DNA of 25,787 nucleotides from Larix sibirica. Lineage: Eukaryota; Streptophyta; Pinopsida; Pinales; Pinaceae. Shown here in pieces: positions 1-11,670 of this stretch (the first letter of the stretch is position 1; the number at the start of each line of letters is the position of its first letter). The notes under the pieces were generated by a model. The model was not told the origin of the DNA. It saw only the letters and a program-made list of their open reading frames with translations, and did not search any database. Both the position numbers and the translations under genes were made by a program. Location of the stretch: positions 1-25,787 of the forward strand of contig NWUY0300071484.1 of the NCBI GenBank assembly GCA_004151065.3. The letters run 5' to 3'.

Positions 1-210
1 GATGCACCTTGCACATGGAAAACCTGCGTCATTGGAAGGGCAACGCACCTTGTGCAAGGGCAGAACGCATCGCCGATGCACTCTACTAAGGTGCAGAGTG
101 TGTCACCTTAATCCTGATACACCTTGCCAGAGAATAGGGCGCGTCGGGGTGACAACAAAGCTCAAAGGGATAGACCTCAAATCTTCTTCTAGTCTTTCAA
201 CCTAGGTGCT
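1..210. repeat. CACCTT-rich degenerate repeat at window start
   Basis: The motif CACCTT(G) occurs at about 6, 46, 112 and 120, with an inverted AAGGTG near 90, usually next to GCA/TGCA. It looks like a worn short tandem repeat that probably continues outside the window. An open + frame (2-205) crosses it but has low-complexity Cys/Arg composition and no recognisable domain, so it is not called as a gene. Confidence 0.4.
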
Positions 211-3200
211 TCAGGAAACAAGGCATATAGAGGACACATAACTCGTGATGACAAGATTTAGTGTAACATCGAAAGATGGGAAGAAGATAGTTGGTCTCCT
301 CAATCATATTGTAACTGCTTCTTTGTAACTGAAACGCAGCGGGTAGGAACCAAAGCATCCCTTAGATTTGTATCTATGCATGTAATCCTGATTATGAAAG
401 GGTTCCTTGTTCTTGATTGATTGTGCTAATATGGGTCCCAAAAGAGAAGGCTCAATTGGTTCCTCATGGTTCCTTCATTCTACCTCCATTCATGTAAATG
501 AGTGTTTCAACTTAGTACACCTTGATACAGGGTTGGCTTATAGACTTAAGAGACCAATGTCCTCTAGACGACTACTCAATAAAACCATAGTTTTCACCCT
601 TACTGTTTCTCCATTATCAATTCTTGACTTGCATTTTCATGTGATTGGTTTTGTCTATTGTTTTTACTCATTTCTATTTGGTTATTATCTACATTGGTTT
701 CCTTATTCAGTCTAATATTGTTTGCTTCCTCCATAATAGAGCTTGACTCATTCAATCGATTATGTTGTCCTCTCGTCGATTCCTTGGGTGACACAGATCA
801 TATTCACTATAATGGAAACTTGTAATGGACATTTTGTACCTATGTTTTGTATTGGTGGATAAGCAAAAGTTCTATGAGCTCTATAATTGTACATTTATTT
901 AGGCAACAAAATAGGGTCAAACAACATTGGTCTCAACCACAACTATTGACATGTGCCAATTTTCATGGGTGTAAAAACCATAGCCATTAGTTGATCCATG
1001 GTGTCAATTTCTCAATCTAAGCATCACACATCGAACATTTCTATATATGTTGGGACAATTTTGAGCTTCTATTTATAGAACCCTTTTGAAGGTTTTATTG
1101 AAATTCCATTTCATCGCACGATGTCGGATCTTACACCTGTGGCATTAACAAAACTTGAGAAGGTTGGGTTCTTGAAGATTTCCATTGAAATTATAATCAT
1201 TGGTGAAATTGGGCTTGGATCCCACCATATTCATAAATAAGGGAATATGAACAAACATGTTAGGTGAATTGATATATATTCACTTTGGAATTTTAGGTGA
1301 TGTGTAAATTTTTGTTTGTGAATATGTGTATTGAGTTGTAGATTATTGTTTGTCACTAAAAACACACACACTTGGCTATAGCTGGAGTTTGGTATATTAT
1401 TGATTAATAAGATATAAATAATCTTGGAATGAAAAATTCATGCCCAATTTTTTGAACCGTTACTCAATGAAATAGTTTTTCCCTCTTGACTATGTAACTC
1501 ATGTTTGTACCATGAATTATAGATAGTTCATGATGTAAGCGTTTTTGCTCTAATTTATTGGATAATGCCAATGCAATGGGAATTAAGGATTGAGAATCCT
1601 AAAACCTCAATTTTCTCCACCTATGTGTGGGGTTTATGCTCACATTGGGCATGGTTTAGTAGTGATGTGGCAACCTATAAGACATTAAAAAATATCCAAC
1701 AAACTCATTGCACTCTAGAGGGATCCTTTAGTGGTTGAATTTTCTTGTGTTTATTATTATTTTGGTTGCTAGCCAAGTGTTTGACAAAATGATGCCATGC
1801 TAATATTTTCCACACACCAAGAAAATCAAGAAACTCTTAAGAGTGCTCCTCTGTGTTAGAGAGTAGTAAAGTCAATGTGCAAGGGAAGTCCTAAGAGGCC
1901 CTTAAAGGGGATGCCTTATGGCACTCCTTTCCCAACTATTACCTCTTTAAATGTTCATATTCAAATAACTGAGTATTCACCCTCTCATTTTCTAAATAAA
2001 CATATTTTTTTTGTCCTTCATGGTATCTCTTGTTTGCTGGTACTTTCTAGATTGTTTAGTTCGATGACTCTATGAAGACCATATCTCTATTTAATAGAAA
2101 TCTAGTTTATGAATGGACTATTCAATAATGCAACGTTGTTTGGTTATTTGATGGAGAGACTTTTGTTTGAATTATGGAAGACTTGTCCTTTTGTTATGTG
2201 CACAAAAACCATATAGGAAATTATAGTTGTTGATGATATTTAACGTGGAGGGTGTTGGTGCAAAAACTGATAAGACCAAGGTTCTTGTGCAGGTGCCAAC
2301 AAAGGAGCCCATTATAACCTAGTGTGCTAGCATATTCAATTCCTTGAAGGGTAAGGTATCACCCAAAGCACTACCTAGACCTATTTATGATGAGGAGGGT
2401 TAATTACAAGGATAAACTAGAAGAGAACTCATTCATTACACCATTCTACAACATGCATTCATCATCTATCCATAAGCACTTACAACAAAGTACGCAAACA
2501 TCATAAAGCAAAGGGCGAGAATAACATATAACATTCATAGCATTCCTAAGATACACATAAAATTTGAGGGAGACCAATAAGTCTTTATCTTTATTGATTT
2601 CATAGCCTTTAGTACAACTCATACAATTGAGTCTACAACCATCATCTCACTGTCTGGTCACAGAACTCAATACGTCAACAAAACCCACAAACCCATAACC
2701 CAACTAGAAAACCCAGAGACAAAACCCAGAAATAGCTTGTTGATGCTTGATCCCTGACCCATGGATGCTCACTTCATGCTAGAGGTATCTCTCTCGATGC
2801 CCCCATGCCTTGCTTTCGACTTGTGATATCCTTTTATAGTTATGGGAGTGGACTCAATATGGTTGTAATCTTCAATAGCTTCTTTAACTTCTGCCTTGTT
2901 CTCTACGCAATCTTCCGTGATTATGGACCAACAAAAACGAAGGAGCCAAAAGAAGATGTATGTGGAGTATTATCCTCCTCATCCATGTTTTATTCTCATA
3001 AAAAACATGTTCAACTCATCATGAGTTTAAATGTCATAGAAAGTACATTACACTCATGGTATAAAAAAAATTCATAAATAAAATGATAAAGAAATAATGT
3101 TAAATCAGATAACATCACTGCATCTTTAAATATTTAAAATTGAAATTTTCACAACTCTTTGCAAATCCTAGTTTGAAACATAACAAATCCATTGATAAAT

Positions 3201-3570
3201 GATGGTGACCTCAATATGGGGCCAAATAAGATCTCGGATTCATCAAGAAAAAGCATTGGGACAATCAAATATCAACCTAAAACTGAGACTATATGAAAAT
3301 AAAAATATGGAATTGAATGCAAATTAATATAAAAACGACATGCCAATTACTAGAGTCACTGTAGTTTGAAAACCATTGACTAATAAGAGAATGCATTAAA
3401 AATTATATATAAAACCTAATTAATAAAAAAAAAATTATATTAATTTAAAGATCTATATAAAAAATGGAGAGTGAAATAAAACCAAAATAACGACAATATA
3501 TATCAAATGAAAAAGTATACTACCGATTCACAATAAAGCATAGAGTAAAAAACACAACTTTTTAGGTAGA
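211..3570. other. No gene seen; AT-rich old repeat-like DNA
   Basis: No frame over about 100 codons, no domain and no RNA gene could be recognised on either strand. Parts of 2250-2800 are C-rich on the + strand (CCCACAAACCCATAACCCAAC) and look like eroded retroelement, but no LTR ends or primer-binding site can be shown. Confidence 0.5.
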
Positions 3571-3996
3571 GAATTTGTAACTAACTTTAACACGCAGGGT
3601 TCAATGAAAGGAAAGGTTGTGAAAAGGGGAGAGTGGTCCCTAAGAGGGATATAGATATATCGCTAGCTGGGGCCAGTATTAGTTATGCTAACTAAGGTTT
3701 GAAAGGCAATAAGGACTCCAAATTGGCATCTTATGCGAGATCTTTGGGATTCTCACCATAAAGTGGGGCAAAAGATTTGTGACTAACTTTGACACACGAG
3801 GACAAATACAAAATGAAAGGCTACCACAAGGGGACGAGGGGGTTTCAATAAGGACAAGTTGCCTTTGTATTAGCTAAGGTATTTAAGGCAATATAGACTC
3901 CACATTTGGCCTATTCGACCAAATAGTTGGGATTGTCACCATTCTAGTTGGTTAGATTGATGAAATCATGGTGCTCCAACCAAGGTAAGTGGGGCA
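3571..3996 (+). repeat. Degenerate tandem duplication, about 200-bp unit
   Basis: Unit 1 (3571-3770) and unit 2 (3771-3996) share, in order, TTTGTxACTAACTTTxACAC, CAATGAAAG/AAATGAAAG, AGCTAAGG/ACTAAGG, AAGGCAATA-GACTCCA, TTGGGATTxTCACCAT and AAGTGGGGCA. Unit 2 has an extra stretch near 3945-3985 before the shared end. The divergence suggests an old duplication. No coding content is seen. Confidence 0.75.
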
Positions 3997-4270
3997 GAGT
4001 GCTAATTCAATCTGCTTCTTCTTGAATGATTGACTTATGCTCTCATCACCTTTGCCTACTTGCCTTGCTTGCCTCCATTATTGTAATCACAATTGAGACT
4101 TTGTTGGGGTTCCCATTACCTTATAAAAACATAATATTAAATTCCCTACTATCATTGTTTGGAATTTCAACAATAATAATAAATTCCATACTATTGAGTG
4201 TTAAGAATTTCATGGACAAAATGTCGGTATTTTGATTTTCAAATATGACAAAAAACAAAATTAAATACTT

Positions 4271-4350
4271 TTTTGGTTTGGAAAAATCCTAAAACCTCAT
4301 TATGGGTAATTTTTTTGTTTGGAAATATTATAAAACCTCATTATGGGTTT
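4271..4350 (+). repeat. Two-copy tandem repeat, about 40-bp unit
   Basis: TTGGTTTGGAAAAATCCTAA followed by AACCTCATTATGGGTAAT is repeated as TTTGTTTGGAAATATTATAA followed by AACCTCATTATGGGTTTA. The AAAACCTCATTATGGGT part is identical in both. Confidence 0.75.
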
Positions 4351-4602
4351 AACCACTTCATGTTTTTCTTGGTCTCAACTAATAACATGATGTGGAGTTT
4401 TGATATAATTTAATAATGAGTGAAAATACAAAAAGAGACTATGAAAAAGTGGAGTGCTTTTGTAATTTGTTCATTGCTGGTGTACTTAACCATAGAGTTT
4501 TCCTATTGTAATGATCTCAAGCTCTTTTATTCATAAATATGCGAGAACTTTCATAGTATAAGATTATGAAATATCAACTTTCTAAATAATCCTTCATATA
4601 TT

Positions 4603-4748
4603 ATAATATCATTTTATAGATTAAGAATTATCAGAAAAATATATTTTATATTTAAAAGATAAATTAATTAGCAAATTGCAATACACTATCATTTGGAATA
4701 ATGAAGTAAACGAAAGAATCAATAAAGTGGATAATCTCAATTTTTTTG
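4603..4748 (+). repeat. Dispersed repeat family, copy A
   Basis: The copy runs from AATATCATTTTATAGATTAAG through AGCAAATTGCAATAC, ATTTGGAATAATGAAG and AATCTCAATTTTTTT. The same landmarks in the same order occur at 6356-6520 and 6585-6756. It is AT-rich with no coding content and might be a worn non-autonomous element. Confidence 0.65.
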
Positions 4749-5178
4749 GTAATTTTTTTTAATGATTTAGGAATGTGTCATCTGCCCCATTTTGATTTTA
4801 CAAGTTGCATCACCATTACTCAATGGTATTTCCTTTTTATTGTGGAACTTCATTAGTTTGATTATTACACTGTGGATATATGGATTTATTATTTTGCAGC
4901 ATTTATATATATGAGTGTAATGTTAATATTATGAATTATGTTCACGTTTTTATTATGTCTCTAGAATGCAAATTTAATAAATGATGGGTAGGTGGATACA
5001 AAGTTAAAGTTATATGTTGAATTGATGGATATGATACCAGGTGTATGGTACATAGAAAAATTATTTGCATTATTGTTCATTAATAATGAAATGTATATAC
5101 ATGTCAATGATTGCAGGATACTCTCGATCTTGTGTTTGAAGACTAACCTGGGTCCTACGAAGTGGGAATACCTTTGGG

Positions 5179-5268
5179 ACTTGAATTAACTTAATAATTA
5201 CTTAATTAATCAACTAAATTATTATAGGGATTATTGAGTTAAGTAATTATTAATAGGATTAATTGAAG
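5179..5268. repeat. AT-rich inverted repeat (hairpin)
   Basis: TTAATAATTACTTAA (5191-5205) and TTAAGTAATTATTAA (5239-5253) are perfect reverse complements around a 33-base spacer. Weaker outer pairing (TTGAATTAA against TTAATTGAAG) extends the symmetry. It could be the core of a small MITE-like element or a nuclear matrix-type AT hairpin. No target duplication was established. Confidence 0.7.
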
Positions 5269-6355
5269 CATTCATAAAAAATTAAAAAAAGAACATTTAC
5301 CTAATTAATTGGATCAAAACAAGATAAGATAGGATGACATTAAAAATAATATTGTTATTAATTTATTACCATGTAAGACATAAGATCGGATCGATAAATA
5401 GACTTAAGACACCCACCATTACCAACTTGAAAAGTCAACGATAATACTATTAAATCATTATTTTATTCAAACATATTTAATGTTTAAAATGGTGAGTGGG
5501 ATTAGTAATTAACCCACCATCTCGTGAAGATCCCAAATGGACATATCAAGAATTATTAATGAATGTGCAGTCAACTCACTTAATTGAAATTAATTGACAT
5601 TAATGCCATTGAACTTCTCAAGAAAATAAGTACATAATAATATAATAATTTATTATGATTGGGAATTCTAAACGAGAAGGGAAATAAATGCTTTGGGGTT
5701 TGGAGGGATTTGATGGGGCAGTCGAGTAAGCCCGAAGGCTTGAGTAGGAGAAAAATAGTATTTAGGTGAGACCTTACAGTTTAGAAAGGGGGGTGGGTTC
5801 TTTGGGGAGAAAACTATGAGGGAATTTGACATATTTTTGAAGTGAAGTCTTCAAGGAGGGGGACAACTCCAGGCTTGGAGGAAAGGAAGGATTTTTGGAG
5901 AAACATCAGAGGAGGTATATTTCTCATTGTTTTAGGGAAACATTGAACTAGTTGGATTGGTTGTACTCAAGTTTTGTGCTTGAGGGTCAAAGAAACATAG
6001 TTTCTTGGAGCTAGGAAGTCGGTGAGGCTTTCCTAGTTGGAAGGGTGGCAAACCTATTTTGGCAGGTTGATTTTTCTGGTATACTACGGGTATTTTACTT
6101 GTATGAAATTAAGATTTTTACATTTAGGAAATGATATCAATTGTATAAAATGTTGCTTATACCTGTTCATATTTGATTTCTACTTATTAGAACTGTTATC
6201 TATATCAAAAACACGATATTTTACTGCTATCTGTACCAGAAACCATGGATTTTACAAAACCACTTAAAACAAACAGAAAGACTCAAAACAAAATAACTTA
6301 AACAAATCTAGATTTTCATTAAACAAAACTAAAGACGTGGGGAGGTCCTTACATA
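5269..6355. other. No gene seen; G/purine-rich middle part
   Basis: The part at about 5690-6030 is rich in GGGG and GGA runs on the + strand (GGGGTTTGGAGGGATTTGATG, AAAGGGGGGTGGG), unlike its AT-rich flanks. It resembles a leader or LTR-adjacent part of a retroelement, but no LTR pair, primer site or coding domain can be shown. Confidence 0.4.
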
Positions 6356-6756
6356 ATGTATAATGATGACATCATCTTATAATAAGTCAAACACTTTAAA
6401 ATATCATTTTATAAATCAAGGATTATTAGAAAATGACTTTTCATATTTAAATATAAATAAACTAACAAATTGCAATACTCCATAATTTGGAACAATGAAG
6501 AGGAATCATACAATCTCATATTATTTTATTTTGTGTGAATCTTCTCTTTTTTTCAAGATTTTGCTAGAATTTGCATTTTTTTCAAATGTATAATGACTAA
6601 GTTATTTTACAATTTAAAATATCATTTTATAAATAAAGGATTATTAGAAAACGACATTTCATAGTTAAAATATCAAATAATCAACAAATTGCAACACTCA
6701 TAATTTGGAACAATAAAGAATGAGAAGTTAACAAGTCAACAATCTCAATTTTTTTT
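6356..6756 (+). repeat. Dispersed repeat family, copies B and C in tandem
   Basis: Copy B (6356-6520) and copy C (6585-6756) each run AATGTATAATGA, TTTAAAATATCATTTTATAAAT, AAGGATTATTAGAAAA, CAACAAATTGCAA (B: CTAACAAATTGCAA), CATAATTTGGAACAAT and AATCTCA. They lie about 230 bases apart and are closer to each other than to copy A at 4603-4748. Confidence 0.75.
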
Positions 6757-7148
6757 TATGAATTTAATTTTAATTCATTATTTTTAACCATTTTATAAAA
6801 TTCCCAATAATAAAGTGGAATTATAACTTTCAACAAAATTTGTTTATATTTAAGAAAATAATTTTTAAATTTAAATTTATTCACTTGTTAAGTTAAAAGC
6901 TTATTTATTTAATATTTATACTAGCTTGTTTTCATTGAAAACAAAATTGCTTCTTGATAATTTGTATTAGAATCAAAGAAAGCAATAGCTATTACATTAT
7001 TGTTGATGGAGCAAGCTTCCACCATAGCAAAAACTCTAATCCCAATCAAAATTAGAATTACACCAAAAATCCTACCATAACAAGATTAGTGGTCCAAAAC
7101 CAAAACATACTAAGAAAATAAAACCATAAAGCAGTCTTCCCAAAGAAA

Positions 7149-7237
7149 ACAAATTGCAAGAAAGCTTGCATCGATCCATTTGAGCAATCTTCTAAAAGAA
7201 CACAAATTGCTAAAAAGCTTGCATCGATTCATTTGAG
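7149..7237 (+). repeat. Two-copy repeat, 53-bp spacing
   Basis: ACAAATTGC-A-GAAAGCTTGCATCGATCCATTTGAG (7149-7184) recurs with four substitutions or so at 7202-7237. No coding content. Confidence 0.8.
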
Positions 7238-7375
7238 ACAAAGATCTTATCCTTGAATTCTTCGAAAAAAAGGTAACCTTCTTAACCACCCATTATGCTA
7301 AATAGAGAGATCATTGAAATTATCCATGAATATGTGAACCCTTTGGCATCAATGATCAAGAGCAATCACATGAAC

Positions 7376-7499
7376 TTACCCCAAGGTAAGGTATTGAACA
7401 CCACAAGTTGTTACAGAAAAATAACGTTAATAAAAGGATTCGTGGCCTACCCAAGGGTAAGGTCTTGAACACCATAAGTTGTGACAGAAAATTAACGTA
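7376..7499 (+). repeat. Two-copy tandem repeat, about 70-bp unit
   Basis: CCAAGGTAAGGTATTGAACACC-A-CAAGTTGTTACAGAAAA-TAACGT (from 7381) is repeated from 7451 with a few changes. It lies just left of the CpG-rich island that starts near 7640. Confidence 0.8.
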
Positions 7500-7639
7500 A
7501 AAATAATATTATTATGAACATAAATTAAAAACGTGGTAAACAAACAATAACAAATAATAATAACAAGGCTAACGCTTTCGAATTCGAAGCTTCCCGAAGA
7601 CAAATATACAAATATCATATTAGCCTTTAAAGAACCAAA

Positions 7640-8060
7640 TTTTGGCTTGCTGTCCACTCCAGCCTATAAGAATGAGCCACGTGGAATCAAACCGTTCGCG
7701 ATTCCTAGATTCTGCGCTGTGAAGCGCCTAGGTAAGGAGACCAATCGGCTGGCTTTTGTGCAGAGGCGCAACCTGTCAAATAATTACATGATGACGTCAT
7801 CCCATCTGAGGAGGGCCTGGAGGCCGGCTCTCGGTTTTCTGTCCCGCAGGAGGAGGTGGGGAAGGGCGTGGGTGTAGCCTGACGCCGTTGACGGAAACCG
7901 TCCGGAATAAACCGAGAAGGCGAGGTGGGGATTTTTAAAAGCAACAGTGGCGTGGGAGAAGGAATGAGTTAGCGGCAGTGACGGGCGCCGACGGTAGACT
8001 GACGGCGCCTTCCGCGGCACGTCTCGATTACGTTTTCTGTCACAGTCACATGCGGGTCAG
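7640..8060. promoter_or_regulatory. Isolated CpG-rich island with promoter-like sites
   Basis: The stretch is conspicuously G+C- and CG-rich against very AT-rich flanks. It contains CACGTG (7678-7683, as CCACGTGG), CCAAT (7741-7745), a full palindromic CRE-type site ATGACGTCAT (7791-7800), several GACGG/GGCGCC elements around 7980-8012 and TATATA at 8067-8072. This fits a plant promoter or 5' flank reading rightwards, but no coding sequence follows within 1.5 kb. On the minus strand only short chance frames are present. It could be an orphaned promoter, the 5' end of a gene whose body was lost or begins far away after a long intron, or a non-coding RNA promoter. Confidence 0.4.
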
Positions 8061-8072
8061 GGATTTTATATA

Positions 8073-9630
8073 GTTTTTATACACATGCATAATTGGGGCC
8101 ATGCAGTAGGAATTTCAAATCCCGCTCCTATTATATTTCGCAAGCAACAACTTTATGAAACCCATGGGGACGGAATTTTCTATTATATTTTGGGTGTATA
8201 GAGCATTGCAATATCACACTATTCAGATTTGTAGGGTCAGCCCCCACAGGCGTTAAAGGGGTTTATCCATTTATAATACTTTTTCCTTTTCGCGGGTCGA
8301 GACAAAGTTTATTGATATAATTTAATTTTATACTATGGGTGGAGACAAATTATTGATACAAGGAAGACTAATTGTTGGTGGAATCTTGGGATGGGGGTGT
8401 TATACATTAAGAATATGTTTGTTGATGAGTGGGGATTGGTCTTTCTACCGAACCACCAACTCTCTAGACCATCTTTGACAGCCCACGTTGCATCTCAGTG
8501 GCCATGGGGATTAAAAAACTATGTTGTCCACTAAAAATAATAATATTCATATGTGGCCCCTCGACCAAGGCAAATCAAAATCACTTCCAAGTTGTGCAGA
8601 TTGACTTGACCATGTGGATCTTAACTCTGAAATTCTTTCTATCTTTTTTTAACCCTAAAAAATTCACCCTCATCAGATCACACTGTACTTGTTGAGATTT
8701 CATGGAGCCATTGGGAGGCTCAAAACATTCTGACAAATGGAGTGTTCTGTACACATTGGCCACTAATAGACTTTAGAAGAAGAGATGGATAATTATGATT
8801 GGAATGCTTATTATTATGCTTTATGCCCCTTTTGTATGGGATTTCAACCTAGTGATTCCAAAAAGATATGAATATATTGATATGCTGGGCCTAACGCCCT
8901 TTACCCTAAGATTCCCATGGCAAGTTTTATAATATCCGTGTCTTAACTCACCTCCTCTCTTTTTCCTCCCCTACCAAATCATGTTCACGCATTGAAATTG
9001 CTACACAAAATCATTGTCCACGGGTCAAACAGAGCCACTTCTTGAAGTTAGCTCACAGAAACAATAAAGAAAAGATTGAGTCATGAGGTGATCGATTTGA
9101 GGAAAAAAGAATTAATACTGATAAGAATGAAGTGAAGAGAATCAAAATCATTTGCACCTTCCATTTAATGTCATGTCCAAATTAAATTATTAAATAAAAA
9201 CATCAAAATGCAACATGCCATGTTCTCCTACCATGATCATGGGAAGGAAGAAAAATAAAGAAATTCCCACGGCCATGCTTCTACAAATATACAAATAATT
9301 CTATTTATTAGAAGATATTTTTGCTCCTGTTGTTCACGGGCCCGTTCTTTGAAAGATGCTCTTTACAATAATTCCTCTTCCAAAAATACATGAATGATCG
9401 CTGCATAGCTTTAAATTATGGCTCCGGAATTTTGGACACAATTAGGCTCTTCCTTATTCTTTGGTTTTCGTAGTTCACCCTTATTACTAATTTTGTGTAG
9501 GTTTGTATGTAATTTAAAAAAAAAATCAAAATGCTAGAGTATATATTTATTTTAAATATGTTTTATAAATATTTTAGTTACAAAGCATTCATCATTTATC
9601 AAAAGGTGGGACACTTTTTTAACTATGCAA
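8073..9630. other. No gene seen
   Basis: This is where a gene driven by the CpG-rich island at 7640-8060 would be expected, but the frames are short and broken on both strands and no domain was recognised. A small imperfect duplication (GAGACAAAGTTTATTGATA near 8302, GAGACAAATTATTGATACA near 8342) is the only visible structure. Confidence 0.5.
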
Positions 9631-9635
9631 TCTCA

Positions 9636-10235
9636 CATGATCATACTCAATTGTTGATGGGTAGTTCAATAGTCATCTTCCTACAGTGTCAACTACTTTT
9701 TGAGGTATTAAATCTTTGTGGAGACTTTCACAACACCTTCCTTTCATTGACCCAATGTGCTTCACAATCTCTTCCCTTGTGCATCTGCTTATATAGAACT
9801 TAACTTGAGTAAGGTTTTATAAAAGCAACTTATTTTAAAGTGGAAATATTTATGTCAAGTTTAGAAGAATATGACATTTTGGTGCCAATTCCATTACACG
9901 ATAAGTTAAATGAAAGATTCATTATACAACTACATGATCAAACTCAATTGTTAATGGGTAGTTTGATAGTTCTATTCCAAGAGTACTAATCAATTTTTTG
10001 AGGAATTAAACCTTGGTGGGGACTTTTGCAACACCTTGCTTTCATCAACCTTACAATGGATTGGAAATGGTTAGAATTGGGACAATTTTTAAAGTTTGGT
10101 CTATTCCCTTGTGCTTTTGTTTGTGTACAACTTAATTTAAGGCAGGGTCCATAGAAGCAACTTGTTTAGAACTTGGGCTATGATAATACAACACTCTCGT
10201 GCCAAGTTTGTTATGGGATAAGTCATTTGAAAGAT
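9636..10235 (+). repeat. Degenerate tandem duplication, 297-bp unit
   Basis: Unit 1 starts at 9636 and unit 2 at 9933, both with CATGATCA-ACTCAATTGTT-ATGGGTAGTT. They share TTTTTGAGG-ATTAAA, CTTTGTGG/CTTGGTGGGGACTTT, CAACACCTT, CCCTTGTGC, AAGCAACTT and GATAAGT, and end in GAAAGAT near 9930 and 10230. An open frame in unit 1 is lost in unit 2, so it is not coding. Confidence 0.8.
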
Positions 10236-10552
10236 CCCTATTATATTGTGCTAGGGTAAAATAGGAATACTAATAAGCCAAGAGGATAGGAATAATTTCA
10301 AAAAAGACGGTTCATTGCTTCAAGCAACCTATTTCACCAAAGGTCCTAGTCCCTTCTCTTGAGGCAAGAGAGGGTTCCTTTACTGCATTCATATACACTA
10401 ACCAAAATCGCCATATATTAATTGATCCAATAAATATCTAATCAAGTGTGTTGAAGCATTGCATGATTGAGATAGCTCTGATCCAAAATGGATGAAAATC
10501 CCTTTGATCAATTCAAAAGATACTTGAGATTCAATTTCGTTATCTCCACAAA

Positions 10553-11032
10553 AAGAAAGGGTTGATAAATGGTATATCCATGATTGTTGTAGATTTGTAA
10601 CAAGAAGATGCAATTTTACATAGCATGTTTATAGATTGGTTTATGCCCTAAGGTTTCAATATGACATTGAGATATATGCAAGAAGAAAGGGTTGAATTAG
10701 TGGAAAGATTTTCATAAGAAGAAAGGGAGAAATGCTATATCCATGATTGTTTTATATTTTTCTAACAAGGAGATATTATGTATGGCATTGAGATCTTTGC
10801 AAGAGTAAAGAGGTTCACTAGGTGAAAAGATTTCTTTAAGGAAAAAAAAGGAGAAATGGTTTATCCATGATTATTCTAGATCTCATTCAATACGAAGATG
10901 CAATTTTGCATAGCATATGTGGAGATAGGTTTATGCATCATGGTTCAATGTAGCATTCTCATTCAATTAGAAGATGCAATTTTGCATAGCATATGCGTAG
11001 ATAGGTTTATGCACCATAGTTCAATGTAGCAT
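10553..11032 (+). repeat. Compound tandem array with a 76-bp unit
   Basis: The clearest part is a 76-bp unit repeated at 10881-10956 and 10957-11032 with about six differences (TCTCATTCAA, GAAGATGCAATTTTGCATAG, ATAGGTTTATGCA, TTCAATGTAGCAT). Upstream, older related units from about 10553, 10681 and 10800 share GAAAGGG, TATATCCATGATTGTT, GAAGATGCAATTTTACATAGC and ATTGAGAT-T-TGCAAGA. So a larger unit of roughly 125-165 bases was duplicated first and its end later amplified. Confidence 0.8.
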
Positions 11033-11280
11033 TGATTGATCATAATTTCAAAAATGCTTTATTTAGACTTTTAATATGAGATTACCTATCAAAAAATAAA
11101 GCATTGTTTTACACTCAATGCCTTGTAACTCTTACTATTATTTTGATCTATGACCATTTATGAGATTCTACAATGTTTTTATAGAGTACAAAGATTCACG
11201 ATGATTTTATGAAGTGCAATGATTCACATTATACCATCACTTAAAAGAATCAATTTTGATAGAAAAAATAACAACACCCA

Positions 11281-11402
11281 CTTTCACTAACCAATAAAAC
11301 AACCCTTTTACATTGATTGCTCTTTCACTAACCATTAAAACAATCCTTTTACATTGATTGCTCTTTCACTAACCAATAAAACAATCTTTTACCTTGATTG
11401 CT
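11281..11402 (+). repeat. 41-bp minisatellite, three copies
   Basis: Units at 11281-11321, 11322-11362 and 11363-11402 begin CTTTCACTAACCA and end TTGATTGCT with two to four differences each. The last unit is one base shorter. No coding content. Confidence 0.9.
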
Positions 11403-11537
11403 CATAATGTTCATTAACTATTGAGATATAGTACTCCATGTCAACCAGGAATCTCTTAGAGTCGTGGATCCCATTATTGTTATTCTGTATATTCCAATCT
11501 AAATTTTGATAGTTTGAATATTAAATACAAAAAAAAA

Positions 11538-11670
11538 GAGCAGGTCGTACGGTTAAGCAAATGCTTTTGCCACAAGTAAAATTCTGGTTAGCGTTCCACC
11601 ATGTGAACGGGGAGAAACCCGTACAATGAAATGGGCCGCTCACATGCACGTACTCAGCTCTCCCCGTTTT
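11538..11670 (+). repeat. Possible tRNA-derived SINE-like sequence
   Basis: GGTCGTACGGTTAAGC (11543-11558) resembles a tRNA gene A-box region and GGTTAGCGTTCC (11586-11597) resembles a decayed B-box (consensus GGTTCGANNCC). Their spacing is about right for a tRNA. The intervening GCTTTTGCCACAAG and the following CCACCATGTGAACGGGGAG read like a SINE head and body. No foldable intact tRNA or 3' tail was found, so a chance resemblance is possible. Confidence 0.35.

Noticed and set aside
407-794. Frames of 102 codons (+) and 64 codons (-) near the left end
   Set aside because: No domain, AT-driven composition, no splice or start context worth calling.
2250-2800. Gene fragment or LTR in C-rich DNA
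   Set aside because: No consistent reading frame or repeat boundary could be shown.
4026-4235. 69-codon hydrophobic frame that could be a small membrane protein
   Set aside because: The Ile/Leu richness follows from T-rich DNA and no supporting signal was found.
5690-6030. LTR or leader of an LTR retrotransposon
   Set aside because: Only a purine-rich composition supports it. No paired LTR, TG...CA ends or primer-binding site could be found.
7647-8020. Overlapping 76-79-codon frames on both strands in the CpG-rich island
   Set aside because: Composition is Arg/Pro/Ser-rich as expected of random GC-rich DNA, no domain is present, and promoter-type sites lie inside the frames.
11281-11402. 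CRISPR-like array
   Set aside because: Three head-to-tail 41-base units have no unique spacers, and the window is plant nuclear DNA.
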